A DNA stretch of 42,837 bases from assembly GCA_902463235.1 (NCBI GenBank), contig CABQER010000006.1:1-42837 (forward strand). Reading direction: 5' to 3'. Both the position numbers and the translations under genes were made by a program. This DNA comes from an uncultured Faecalibacterium sp. Its GTDB lineage: Bacteria; Bacillota; Clostridia; Oscillospirales; Ruminococcaceae. How positions within the stretch are numbered: the first letter of the stretch is position 1; the number at the start of each line of letters is the position of its first letter. Below the pieces are notes generated by a model. The model made no database searches, was not told the origin of the DNA, and was given only the letters and a program-made list of their open reading frames with translations. Below are positions 7,975 through 14,626 of this stretch, in pieces.

Positions 7975-9312
7975 ATGGAATTTTTGGCAGGACTGTATAC
8001 GCTTCTGCTGGTGGCGATCTGTCTGCTGCAGGCGCTTTTGCTGTACCGCACCGGCAAGCCCGCCGCCCGGCAGGACGACGAAGCCCTGAAGGAGTGGCTG
8101 CGCCAGCAGCTGGAAGCGCAGGCGCGGGTACTGGAAGAAAAGCAAGCGCAGCAGGCACAGCAGAATCTGGCCGCCATGGCGCACATCAGCGATACCCTGC
8201 AAACCGCAGTGCAGGGTATGAGCAGCACCCTGACGGCAGGGCAGAGCACCCAGCAGCAGACCATGGAGCAGCGGCTGCAGGGTTTGGAAGCCTCCAACGC
8301 CCGCAAGCTGGAGGAGATGCGCAAAGCGCTGGCAGACGGTCTTGCCGCCATGCAGGCACAGAATGCCCAGAAGCTGGACGAGATCCGCCACACCGTGGAC
8401 GAGCAATTGCAGGATGCACTGCAAAAGCGGGTGACCGAAAGCTTTAAGGCGGTCAACGACCAGCTGGAGCAGGTGTACAAGGGCTTGGGCGAGATGCAGA
8501 GCCTTGCCGCCGATGTGGGCGGGCTGAAGCAGGTGCTTTCCGGCGTCAAGACCCGCGGCATTCTGGGCGAGATCCAGCTGGGTGCAATTCTGGAAGAGAT
8601 CCTTGCGCCGGAACAGTACGACACCAACGTAGCCACCATCCCCGGCAGCACCCAGCGGGTGGAGTACGCCATCCGGATGCCCGGCGTGGACGGCGGCAGC
8701 GTCTGGCTGCCCATCGATTCCAAGTTTCCCGGCGATACCTACGCCCACCTGCAGGATGCACAGGCCTCCGGCGATGCGCAGGCTGTGGAAAACGCCCGCC
8801 ACGCGCTGGAATTGGTGCTGCGCAGTGAGGCAAAGGATATCCGGGAAAAATATGTGGAGCCGCCCTATACCACGGCTTTCGGCATCCTGTTTCTGCCCTT
8901 TGAGGGTCTGTACGCCGAGGTGGTGAACGCCGGACTGCTGGAAGTTTTGCAGCGGGATTATCAGGTGAACGTAGCTGGCCCCAGCACCATGGCAGCACTG
9001 CTCAACAGCCTGCAAATGGGCTTCAAGACCCTTGCCATCCAAAAGCGCTCCGGCGAGGTGTGGCAGCTGCTTGGCGCAGTCAAGACCGAGTTCGATAAGT
9101 TCGGGCAGGGACTTTCCAAGATGCAGCAGCGCCTGCGCCAGACCGATGAAGAGCTGGACAACCTCATCGGGGTGCGCAGCCGCGCCATCAGCCGCAAGCT
9201 GCGTGCAGTGCAGACGCTGGACGAAAACACCGCCGCCACCCTGCTGGAGCTGGACACCGAGCCGGGCAGACCGGTAACGGCACGTCTGCCGGAGAGCGGG
9301 GAAGAGCTTTGA
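7975..9312 (+). CDS. rmuC: DNA recombination protein RmuC
   Basis: RmuC is a predicted nuclease-fold protein reported to limit recombination at inverted repeats. This 445-residue copy has the family layout: an N-terminal membrane anchor (FLAGLYTLLLVAICLLQALLL), a long Q/A/E-rich coiled coil to about residue 165, and the conserved C-terminal domain with GGLKQVLSGVKTRGILGE, LPIDSKFP, and PFEGLYAEV through GPSTMAALLNSLQMGFKTLA. Two ATGs compete. The one at 7975 (MEFLAG) is preferred since AAAGGAG at 7961-7967 is 7 nt upstream, whereas the ATG at 7969 would leave only one base. The ribosome site lies directly after the upstream terminator, so an own promoter must overlap the end of the transglutaminase-like gene or that hairpin is leaky. 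Confidence 0.93.
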   Translation: MEFLAGLYTLLLVAICLLQALLLYRTGKPAARQDDEALKEWLRQQLEAQARVLEEKQAQQAQQNLAAMAHISDTLQTAVQGMSSTLTAGQSTQQQTMEQRLQGLEASNARKLEEMRKALADGLAAMQAQNAQKLDEIRHTVDEQLQDALQKRVTESFKAVNDQLEQVYKGLGEMQSLAADVGGLKQVLSGVKTRGILGEIQLGAILEEILAPEQYDTNVATIPGSTQRVEYAIRMPGVDGGSVWLPIDSKFPGDTYAHLQDAQASGDAQAVENARHALELVLRSEAKDIREKYVEPPYTTAFGILFLPFEGLYAEVVNAGLLEVLQRDYQVNVAGPSTMAALLNSLQMGFKTLAIQKRSGEVWQLLGAVKTEFDKFGQGLSKMQQRLRQTDEELDNLIGVRSRAISRKLRAVQTLDENTAATLLELDTEPGRPVTARLPESGEEL

Positions 9313-9338
9313 TGCGCAGAACTTCCCTGCGTTATCCC

Positions 9339-9367
9339 TTGCGAAATTTCTGACGATGTGCTACAAT
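9339..9367 (+). promoter_or_regulatory. Promoter of fprA
   Basis: TTGCGA at 9339-9344 and TACAAT at 9362-9367 are 17 bp apart, about 70 nt before the fprA start codon. Confidence 0.7.
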
Positions 9368-9434
9368 AGGAATTGTTCTCAGAAATATTTGCCAATTTAC
9401 GGCACAAGATAAACCCAAAAGGAGTCTGAACGGT

Positions 9435-10616
9435 ATGAGCATGAAAAAAATCAGCGAAGCCATCCTTGGTGTGGGCGTGGACGATACTACCATCGACCTG
9501 TTCGAGAGCCAGTATCCGGTGCCCACCGGGGTCAGCTATAATTCCTATGTTATTCTGGACGAAAAGACCACCATTCTGGACACGGTGGATGCCCGCGCTA
9601 CTGAGCCTTGGCTGGAAAACCTTGCCGAAGCACTGGGTGACCGCAAGCCCGCCTATTTGGTGGTCTCCCACATGGAGCCGGACCACGGTGCCAACGTGGC
9701 AAAGCTGGCTGCGCTCTACCCGGAAATGCAGGTAGTGGGCAACGCCAAGACCTTCCAGTATATGGAGCAGTTCTTTGGCGCAGATGCTATTGCTCCGGCG
9801 CGCCGCGTGGTGGTGAAGGACGGCGAGAGCCTGAGCCTTGGCACCCACACCCTCACCTTTGTGTTTGCCCCCATGGTGCACTGGCCGGAGGTCATGGTCA
9901 GCTACGAGAGCAGCGAGAAGGTTCTGTTCTCCGCCGATGGCTTTGGCCGCTTTGGCGCCGTGGCAAAGTTTGACGAAAACGCCGACTGGGCCAGCGAAGC
10001 CCGCCGCTACTACCTGAATATTGTGGGCAAGTACGGCCCGCAGGTGCAGGCATTGCTCAAAAAGGCTGCGGCACTGGACATCAAGACGATCTGCCCGCTG
10101 CACGGCCCGGTGCTTACCGGTGATCTGGGCAAGTACCTGAACTACTATGATCTCTGGTCCAGCTATAAGGCCGAGGAGCCGGAAAAGATCCTGGTAGCCA
10201 GCGCATCCATCCATGGCCACACCCGCGCTGCCGCCCACACCATGGCTGAAAAGCTGCGCGCACAGGGCGCAAAGGTAGTGGAGATGGACCTGACCCGCAC
10301 TGATGTGTCCTACGCCGTCACCGAGGCTTTCCGCTGCGGCAAGATCGTGCTGGCCTGCGCCACCTACGATGGCTTCCTCTTCCCGCCGATGGAGAACCTG
10401 CTGACTCACCTCAAGACCAAGAACTTCCAGAACCGCACCATCGGCCTGATGGAAAACGGCACTTGGGCACCCATGGCTGCAAAGCTCATGCGTGCCGAGC
10501 TGGAGAGCATGAAGAACATCACCCTCTGCGAGAACGTGGTCACCATCCGTTCTGCCGCCAACGCTGCTGCCGAGGCACAGATGGACGCCCTTGCCGCAGA
10601 ACTCGTGGCAAAGTAA
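9435..10616 (+). CDS. fprA: FprA family A-type flavoprotein (flavo-diiron O2/NO reductase)
   Basis: This 393-residue cytosolic enzyme reduces O2 to water (or NO to N2O) and protects anaerobes from oxidative or nitrosative stress, taking electrons from rubredoxin or a flavin reductase. The N-terminal beta-lactamase-like domain holds the di-iron ligands His79, Glu81, Asp83 and His84 (HMEPDH), His149 (MVHWPE), Asp168 (SADGFG) and His223 (CPLHGP). The C-terminal flavodoxin domain begins at KILVASASIHGHTR, which binds FMN phosphate. Length matches the family. ATG 9435 follows AAAAGGAG. The gene is monocistronic between the promoter at 9339 and a strong terminator at 10642. Confidence 0.95.
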   Translation: MSMKKISEAILGVGVDDTTIDLFESQYPVPTGVSYNSYVILDEKTTILDTVDARATEPWLENLAEALGDRKPAYLVVSHMEPDHGANVAKLAALYPEMQVVGNAKTFQYMEQFFGADAIAPARRVVVKDGESLSLGTHTLTFVFAPMVHWPEVMVSYESSEKVLFSADGFGRFGAVAKFDENADWASEARRYYLNIVGKYGPQVQALLKKAAALDIKTICPLHGPVLTGDLGKYLNYYDLWSSYKAEEPEKILVASASIHGHTRAAAHTMAEKLRAQGAKVVEMDLTRTDVSYAVTEAFRCGKIVLACATYDGFLFPPMENLLTHLKTKNFQNRTIGLMENGTWAPMAAKLMRAELESMKNITLCENVVTIRSAANAAAEAQMDALAAELVAK

Positions 10617-10641
10617 CACGATATAAAATCAGTTGAACACA

Positions 10642-10682
10642 AACACTCCCGGACTTTCTAAAAAAGTCCGGGAGTGTTTTTT
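10642..10682 (+). terminator. Rho-independent terminator of fprA
   Basis: AACACTCCCGGACTTT (10642-10657) is matched by AAAGTCCGGGAGTGTT (10663-10678), continuing into a T-run. This is the last clear host-side element before the prophage junction. Confidence 0.92.
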
Positions 10683-10751
10683 GTCAGTTTATGGGGGAGT
10701 TTACGAGTCGTTAGCACGAATTTTTACGTCATTTTTTGAAATGGACACAAA

Positions 10752-10793
10752 CAAAAAAGCGGTGAAACGAACAAACTTTGAACGTTTCACCGC
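10752..10793 (-). terminator. Terminator downstream of the tRNA-Gly remnant (minus strand)
   Basis: On the minus strand GCGGTGAAACG (10793-10783) pairs with CGTTTCACCGC (10769-10759), followed by TTTTTTG. It probably terminated the original tRNA-Gly transcript and now also stops leftward integrase transcription. Confidence 0.8.
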
Positions 10794-10800
10794 CATATTC

Positions 10801-10849
10801 TGGAGCAGGATACGGGACTCGAACCCGCCGCCTACTGCTTGGGAAGCAA
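10801..10849 (-). other. attL: 3' part of tRNA-Gly(CCC) at prophage/chromosome junction
   Basis: Read on the minus strand this stretch gives an anticodon loop with CCC (CTTCCCAAG), a 5-nt variable loop, a T arm with GGGTTCGAGTCCC, a 7-nt acceptor strand ATCCTGC, discriminator T and CCA. U73 fits bacterial tRNA-Gly. The 5' acceptor strand GCAGGAT and a D arm are absent where they should be (about 10860-10875), so this is not a whole tRNA. With an integrase gene pointing at it from 55 nt away, it is the bacterial side of a phage att site. The restored complete tRNA gene should lie at the far, unseen end of the prophage. Confidence 0.85.
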
Positions 10850-10903
10850 CACAAATTAACGCAGGAACGAATTAAAGGCCGGGTTGGGGAGTTTAATGGG
10901 AGC

Positions 10904-12070
10904 CTATATTTTGAACTTCTGCATTTCCTCGGCGAGATAGGCTGCATCGTGCACCGTGTAATAATTTGCCGTGGTGGTGAAGTCGGCGTGGCCGAGAATG
11001 GCCTGCACAGCGGTAGGGTCGGCTTTGCCTTCCACGAGGCGCGTGGCAGCGGTGCGGCGCAAAGAGTGGGGCGTGACGCGCTGCGCTTTGGGGGTGTTGG
11101 GCTGGTTGATGCCGCAGCTGTCCATCAGGCGGCGGAAGGAGTGCTCGACGGCGTTGATATCCTTTTTGCGGCCGGTGGTGGTGGGAAGCAGGTAGGTGTG
11201 GTCAATGCTGTCCAGCATCCAGCTCGCAAGGATCTTTTTGATCTGCGGCAGGATGGGGATGATGCGCTGGCGACCGGCTTCGGTCTTTTCGCCGCCGACA
11301 AGATAGCCCTGATCCAGATGCACGTCGTCCCGGCGCATGGAAAGCAGCTCATCAATACGCATACCGGTGTACACCAGCACCAGCGCGATCTGAGCGGTGA
11401 GCCGCAGACGGTTGGACGGGTCGGCGTTGTCGGCGACGGTCTGGATGCGCTGGATCTCGGCGCGAGTGAGGGTGCGCTCTTTTTTGGGGGAGGCGGAGGG
11501 CAGACGCAGACCCTCGGTGTAATTGATGGAAATGATATCGTTCTGCATGGCCCACTTGCACAGCTGGCTGAACAGCTGCCGCTGCTTTTCGCAGCTGCTG
11601 CGGGAAAGCCCGTTCTCGGCCAGAGTGGTGATGACCTGCTGGTAGTCCTCGGTCTTGAGCTGGCGCATTTCTCGATCATACAGGGGCGCGGCTTTGGCGT
11701 AGGCCTGCTCGTAGCTGTACTGCCCTTTGGGACCGACATCCTGAAAGTGGACAGCCTTCCATTTTGCGTAAACATCGGCAAAGGTATAGCGCAGCCGGGC
11801 GGCGCTGGTATGCCTGGCGTTATAATCGTCCAGCGCAAGGGTGGCTTCGGCGGAACTGGCATAATTGCCAAGGATCTCGCCGCGTCCGGTCTTGGCGACC
11901 CATGGATTTGCGCGGAGATGATCCTTTTTCAGATAGACAGTGCCGCTGCCTCTGGGACGGCGGCGGGCGCGGCGCTGCGGCGGGGGTGCTGCGGCGGTCT
12001 GGTGCTTGCCGCACCACGGACAGAACAGAGCACCCTCCGGCAGGGGACGGCTGCAGCGGATGCAATCCAT
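10904..12070 (-). CDS. int: Phage tyrosine integrase with N-terminal zinc ribbon
   Basis: This 388-residue site-specific recombinase integrates and excises the prophage at tRNA-Gly. Residues 1-25 form a zinc ribbon (Cys3, Cys6, Cys17, Cys20). An Arg-rich linker (RRARRRPRGSG) follows, then an AP2-like arm-binding region, a core-binding SAM-like domain (about 95-180) and the catalytic domain. Catalytic residues are all visible: Arg238 (TGMRIDEL), Lys262 (GGEKTEAGR), His335 and Arg338 (TPHSLRRTAAT), His361 (LGHADFTTT) and Tyr371 (NYYTVH). The ATG at 12070 has AAAGGAG 10 nt upstream. It is divergent from hicA and convergent on the attL site, the standard arrangement for a tRNA-integrating temperate phage. 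Confidence 0.96.
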   Translation of the reverse strand: MDCIRCSRPLPEGALFCPWCGKHQTAAAPPPQRRARRRPRGSGTVYLKKDHLRANPWVAKTGRGEILGNYASSAEATLALDDYNARHTSAARLRYTFADVYAKWKAVHFQDVGPKGQYSYEQAYAKAAPLYDREMRQLKTEDYQQVITTLAENGLSRSSCEKQRQLFSQLCKWAMQNDIISINYTEGLRLPSASPKKERTLTRAEIQRIQTVADNADPSNRLRLTAQIALVLVYTGMRIDELLSMRRDDVHLDQGYLVGGEKTEAGRQRIIPILPQIKKILASWMLDSIDHTYLLPTTTGRKKDINAVEHSFRRLMDSCGINQPNTPKAQRVTPHSLRRTAATRLVEGKADPTAVQAILGHADFTTTANYYTVHDAAYLAEEMQKFKI

Positions 12071-12111
12071 GAGATCACACTCCTTTCGGTTGCGCGTGCA
12101 ACTATAAAGTG

Positions 12112-12140
12112 TTTACAAGGGACAGATGAATCGGTATAAT
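12112..12140 (+). promoter_or_regulatory. Promoter of the hicA-hicB-secB unit
   Basis: TTTACA at 12112-12117 and TATAAT at 12135-12140 are spaced by 17 bp. The initiation region overlaps the palindrome at 12145-12167, consistent with autoregulation. Confidence 0.82.
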
Positions 12141-12144
12141 GGTA

Positions 12145-12167
12145 CTGTAACTAATATCTAGTTACAG
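12145..12167. promoter_or_regulatory. Palindromic operator of the hicAB unit
   Basis: CTGTAACTA (12145-12153) and TAGTTACAG (12159-12167) form a perfect 9-bp inverted repeat with a 5-nt spacer, starting 5 nt after the -10 box. HicB antitoxins bind such operators through their ribbon-helix-helix domain; binding here is inferred. Confidence 0.7.
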
Positions 12168-12191
12168 AAAAACGGAGGTCGTGCATAACGT

Positions 12192-12455
12192 ATGAGTAAA
12201 ATTGATACACTGATAAACAAGCTCTGCCAGAAACCAACACCGGCAGACTTTCGTTATTCAGATCTCCGCAAAATCATGAACCATTTTGGGTATGAAGAAT
12301 CCAACAAAGGAGCAACCTCTGGATCACGGGTGAGATTTTATAACCCGGAAACAGGGGCAATGGTATCACTCCACAAGCCGCATCCAGGTGATCAGATGGT
12401 AAAAGGCTCGGTGGAAAGCGTGGTACAGTTTTTGAAGGAGCATGATCACGTATGA
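12192..12455 (+). CDS. hicA: HicA family mRNA-interferase toxin
   Basis: HicA toxins bind and cleave RNA to halt translation. This 87-residue protein has the double-stranded-RNA-binding-like HicA layout: DLRKIMNHFGYEES, SGSRVRFYNPETG, SLHKPHPGDQMVKGSV and a terminal helix VVQFLKEH. The usual GSH catalytic position reads GSR (residues 44-46), as in the HicA branch that keeps the HKPHP motif, so the active histidine may be one of those in HKPHP. GGAGG at 12174-12178 is rather far (13 nt) from the ATG. The ATGA at 12452-12455 overlaps the hicB start, so translation is coupled. The unit is toxin first, as usual for HicAB. Confidence 0.88.
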   Translation: MSKIDTLINKLCQKPTPADFRYSDLRKIMNHFGYEESNKGATSGSRVRFYNPETGAMVSLHKPHPGDQMVKGSVESVVQFLKEHDHV

Positions 12456-12952
12456 AAAATGTACTACATTACAAGGGATATTCAGCAAAACCGGAATATT
12501 CCGCAGAAGATCAGGTGTTTTACGGAAAGATCCTTGGCATTGATGATCTGGTAGATTTCTACACAGAAAATGCAAAAGAGATCGAAAAGGAATTTCATGC
12601 AGCAGTGGATGATTATCTGGCTTTTTGCAAAGAAGTTGGAAAACAGCCACAGAAAGAGTTTAGCGGAACATTTAATATTCGTGTTTCGCCGGAGCTGCAC
12701 CGGAAAGCATTCCGGAAGGCACAAGAGGATGGTGTGGCATTAAATAAGGTGGTTGAAAATGCGCTGACGGAGTATCTTTCTCCTGCATGGCACGAAAACC
12801 GTACTGTTATTCTGCCGGCGGAAATGGCAAAGATGTATTCGGCAGAAAAGCAGACGGTAGACACGGCACCGGATGATGCCAGCCATCTGCCCCGATGGTC
12901 GAAGAATTGGACCGTAGTAAATGGAAGGACGGAGGTGAAGAAAAGATGCTGA
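12452..12952 (+). CDS. hicB: HicB family antitoxin with extended C-terminus
   Basis: HicB neutralises HicA and represses the operon. Residues 1-75 are the partial RNase-H-like HicB domain (KGYSAKPEYSAEDQVFYGKI, GIDDLVDFYTENAKEIEKEF, HAAVDDYL). Residues 80-112 are a ribbon-helix-helix DNA-binding segment (GTFNIRVSPELHRKAFRKA, ALNKVVENALTEYL). After this, where most HicB proteins end, about 54 more residues follow, rich in Trp, Pro and charged residues (RWSKNWTVVNGRTEVKKRC at the end). In toxin-antitoxin-chaperone systems such an extension is the chaperone-addiction segment. The gene overlaps hicA by 4 nt and the SecB-like gene by 7 nt, so all three are co-translated. Confidence 0.9.
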   Translation: MKNVLHYKGYSAKPEYSAEDQVFYGKILGIDDLVDFYTENAKEIEKEFHAAVDDYLAFCKEVGKQPQKEFSGTFNIRVSPELHRKAFRKAQEDGVALNKVVENALTEYLSPAWHENRTVILPAEMAKMYSAEKQTVDTAPDDASHLPRWSKNWTVVNGRTEVKKRC

Positions 12953-13374
12953 AAGATCTGTTGAACAAGCGGTGCCGGATACAGCTGGAAAATGTAGAAA
13001 TGCACGCATTGGAAGATCCAGCAGAAGAACCCGGCGGGTTGGAGATCGTTGTATCGGATAATGTGACAGCAAAGAAGAAACCGGACTGCCTGCGCGTGGA
13101 GTGCACCCGGCATGTTGAATTTGACCCTGCCTGCAACTTTGAGATCACAGTGACGTATTCGGTAGAGCATTACCTGAAAGAAACTGATATGTTGAAAGAC
13201 ATATCTGATGCGGCGATTCAGAAGGAAGTGGAAGAAAACATACCGTTTTATATCCAGGAAAAGCGTGGTTTGATGAACCGCGTATCCATGATCATTGCAC
13301 AGCTGACCTCTGCGTTTGATGGCGCACCGATGATCTTGCCGCCATATTATCAGACAGAAGAGCCAACAACCTAA
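12946..13374 (+). CDS. SecB-like chaperone, third component of the HicAB unit
   Basis: The 142-residue product looks like a SecB-fold protein: an N-terminal strand pattern (CRIQLENVEMHALEDP, GLEIVV), a central strand (CNFEITVTYSVEHYL) and a C-terminal helix with RVSMIIAQLTSAFDGAPMIL followed by PPYY, which parallels the SecB ending where a long helix leads into a Pro-rich strand. Canonical SecB is a proteobacterial export chaperone. In Firmicutes, SecB-like proteins occur mainly beside toxin-antitoxin genes, where they protect the antitoxin. The start at 12946 is fixed by GGAGGTG 8 nt upstream, inside the end of hicB. Assignment rests on pattern similarity, so a fold search is needed. A strong terminator at 13389 closes the operon. 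Confidence 0.7.
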   Translation: MLKDLLNKRCRIQLENVEMHALEDPAEEPGGLEIVVSDNVTAKKKPDCLRVECTRHVEFDPACNFEITVTYSVEHYLKETDMLKDISDAAIQKEVEENIPFYIQEKRGLMNRVSMIIAQLTSAFDGAPMILPPYYQTEEPTT

Positions 13375-13388
13375 TAGTAGAGCACAAG

Positions 13389-13414
13389 CCTGCCGGTATT
13401 CCGGCAGGTTTTTT
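13389..13414 (+). terminator. Terminator of the hicA-hicB-secB unit
   Basis: CCTGCCGG (13389-13396), loop TATT, CCGGCAGG (13401-13408), then TTTTTT. It isolates the module from the leftward genes beyond. Confidence 0.92.
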
Positions 13415-13488
13415 ATTTTACCCCCTTGGCTTTACGGCTGGAGGGCGTTTGTTTTGCCCTCGGCTGCATTTTCACCGGAAGAAGTTTT

Positions 13489-14034
13489 TTAAGAGCGAAG
13501 AGAAGATGTAAATAAATAGAAAAAACTAATAAGGGCAGGTGGAACCATTATAAACCACAGTTTTCGCCGGTGCTTTGAAAGAAGATAAATATTTTCATCT
13601 TTATCGCTGAATAGCTTAATGAAACTATTAGCAAAAAGAAATATGACAGAAAACAAGACCGCTGTAAATAAATATATTGCCGTAAAGAAAAAAATCGTTT
13701 CAGCTATGAAATGATAATTATAAGTTTTTACGCAGAAATAATAGGCAGAAAAAGCGGCAACGACGCACGAGGTTAAAAAACCACCATATAACAAGTCATT
13801 TTCATTTTTCTTTCGTAATTTTCGCTCACGGTTAAGCTCAGCAGTACATGCTGCAAGCTCGTCTGCGAGATCCTGTGCGTGCCATAAAAGCGAAGACGAT
13901 TGCCCGGATTCTTTAAGATTATTTTGGTATTCTTCCAGACGATTCATCTCTTCAGAATATTCTGTTTTCTGATAAGAATTGAGTGAATCTAAATCTAATG
14001 CATGATTACGCAACTGCCTGATCTGCGAAAACAT
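13489..14034 (-). CDS. A+T-rich membrane protein of unknown function (prophage cargo)
   Basis: I do not recognise a family for this 181-residue protein. The N-terminal half is charged and coiled-coil-like (SEEMNRLEEYQNNLKES, ELNRERKLRKKNENDL). Then come three hydrophobic segments (GGFLTSCVVAAFSAYYFCV, ETIFFFTAIYLFTAVLFSVI, LWFIMVPPALISFFYLF). The base composition is visibly richer in A+T than the rest of the prophage, pointing to separate acquisition. The ATG at 14034 has GAGGA 6 nt upstream. It lies between the TAC unit and the repressor, on the repressor strand, and so is probably expressed in the lysogen. Superinfection exclusion or an abortive-infection role would fit this position, but nothing in the sequence proves it. 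Confidence 0.75.
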   Translation of the reverse strand: MFSQIRQLRNHALDLDSLNSYQKTEYSEEMNRLEEYQNNLKESGQSSSLLWHAQDLADELAACTAELNRERKLRKKNENDLLYGGFLTSCVVAAFSAYYFCVKTYNYHFIAETIFFFTAIYLFTAVLFSVIFLFANSFIKLFSDKDENIYLLSKHRRKLWFIMVPPALISFFYLFTSSLRS

Positions 14035-14056
14035 CAGCCATCCTCCATTTTATTAG

Positions 14057-14083
14057 AGCCGCCAAGTGGGCGGCTTTATTTTT
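14057..14083. terminator. Hairpin between the repressor and membrane-protein genes
   Basis: AGCCGCC (14057-14063) pairs with GGCGGCT (14069-14075). The T-rich tail (TTATTTTTT) is on the plus strand, so it would end rightward transcripts best. In the leftward direction it could act as a partial attenuator between the repressor gene and the downstream membrane-protein gene. Confidence 0.55.
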
Positions 14084-14445
14084 TACGCTTCATTTCTATC
14101 CACGCCCAGCGCAACACGTTTTTTATAGCGCCCGGTGAGCACCAGATCGTCCACATAGTCCAGAGCCTTCTGCTGGCCTTCCTCGTTGAGCAGATCAAAA
14201 GAGGAAAGCAGGGCGGACTGCTGCGGGGTGAGGGTAACTTTACCGTTTACGGTATTATCGGACAGATCGTCCAGCGTATACCCCATGCAATGCACGACAG
14301 CGGAAACGGTAGATAGCTGGGGATCTTTCGTCTGACCGGCGAACAACTTGTTCAGGGTTCCTTTTGGAACACCGGACGCCGCCGAAATCTGTTCAATGGT
14401 CATACCACTGAGCTTTTTTAGGTGATTGAGTTTTTCGAGCCACAC
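14083..14445 (-). CDS. XRE/HTH phage repressor (CI-like, no protease domain)
   Basis: This 120-residue protein has an N-terminal helix-turn-helix, LNHLKKLSGMTIEQISAASG followed by VPKGTLNKLFAGQ, as in lambdoid-type repressors and XRE regulators. The remaining residues (LLSSFDLLNEEGQQKALDYV) form a short helical tail seen in many Firmicutes phage repressors. No S24 peptidase domain is present, so induction must differ from classical RecA-driven self-cleavage. The GTG at 14445 is chosen because AAAGGAG sits 10 nt upstream; the longer frame to 14499 overlaps the promoter. Its promoter (14476-14504) faces away from that of the Cro-like gene. An operator-like palindrome is embedded in the coding sequence at 14240-14255. 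Confidence 0.88.
   Translation of the reverse strand: MWLEKLNHLKKLSGMTIEQISAASGVPKGTLNKLFAGQTKDPQLSTVSAVVHCMGYTLDDLSDNTVNGKVTLTPQQSALLSSFDLLNEEGQQKALDYVDDLVLTGRYKKRVALGVDRNEA
14240..14255. promoter_or_regulatory. Operator-like palindrome inside the repressor gene
   Basis: TTACCGTTTACGGTAT matches the reverse complement of the intergenic operator at 14586-14601 in 15 of 16 positions. It encodes part of the repressor segment NTVNGKV. A second binding site 330 bp from the first could allow looping or roadblock control. Confidence 0.5.
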
Positions 14446-14475
14446 GGTAAGATTCTCCTTTCTCTTTTTTTCTCT

Positions 14476-14504
14476 ATTATAAGGAAGCGCGGGCGACAAG
14501 TCAA
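14476..14504 (-). promoter_or_regulatory. Repressor promoter (leftward)
   Basis: On the minus strand TTGACT (14504-14499) and a perfect TATAAT (14481-14476) are 17 bp apart. It is arranged back-to-back with the rightward promoter at 14546, giving the classic lysis/lysogeny switch layout. Confidence 0.88.
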
Positions 14505-14545
14505 TAATATATTACCGAATAATATAAAATTCTTCCAAAACAGGG

Positions 14546-14574
14546 TTGACTTTTACCTTTTGCGGATGTAGAAT
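14546..14574 (+). promoter_or_regulatory. Early rightward promoter
   Basis: TTGACT (14546-14551) and TAGAAT (14569-14574) are spaced by 17 bp upstream of the Cro-like gene and the early gene run. Confidence 0.85.
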
Positions 14575-14585
14575 CAAATCACGGA

Positions 14586-14601
14586 TTACCGTAAACGGTA
14601 A
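14586..14601. promoter_or_regulatory. Operator of the early promoter
   Basis: TTACCGTAAACGGTAA is a perfect palindrome just after the -10 box of the early promoter, well placed for repression. A related half site, TTACCG, occurs at 14512-14517 between the two promoters. Confidence 0.7.
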
Positions 14602-14626
14602 AACGAAAAGGAACGGAGGATGTTGA

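Noticed and set aside
10801..10880. Complete tRNA-Gly gene
   Set aside because: The 5' acceptor strand and D arm are missing where they should pair, so only the 3' part is present.
10778..12139. Rightward 453-codon frame opposite the integrase
   Set aside because: The integrase catalytic residues are all on the minus strand; the forward frame has no ribosome site and runs through the tRNA fragment.
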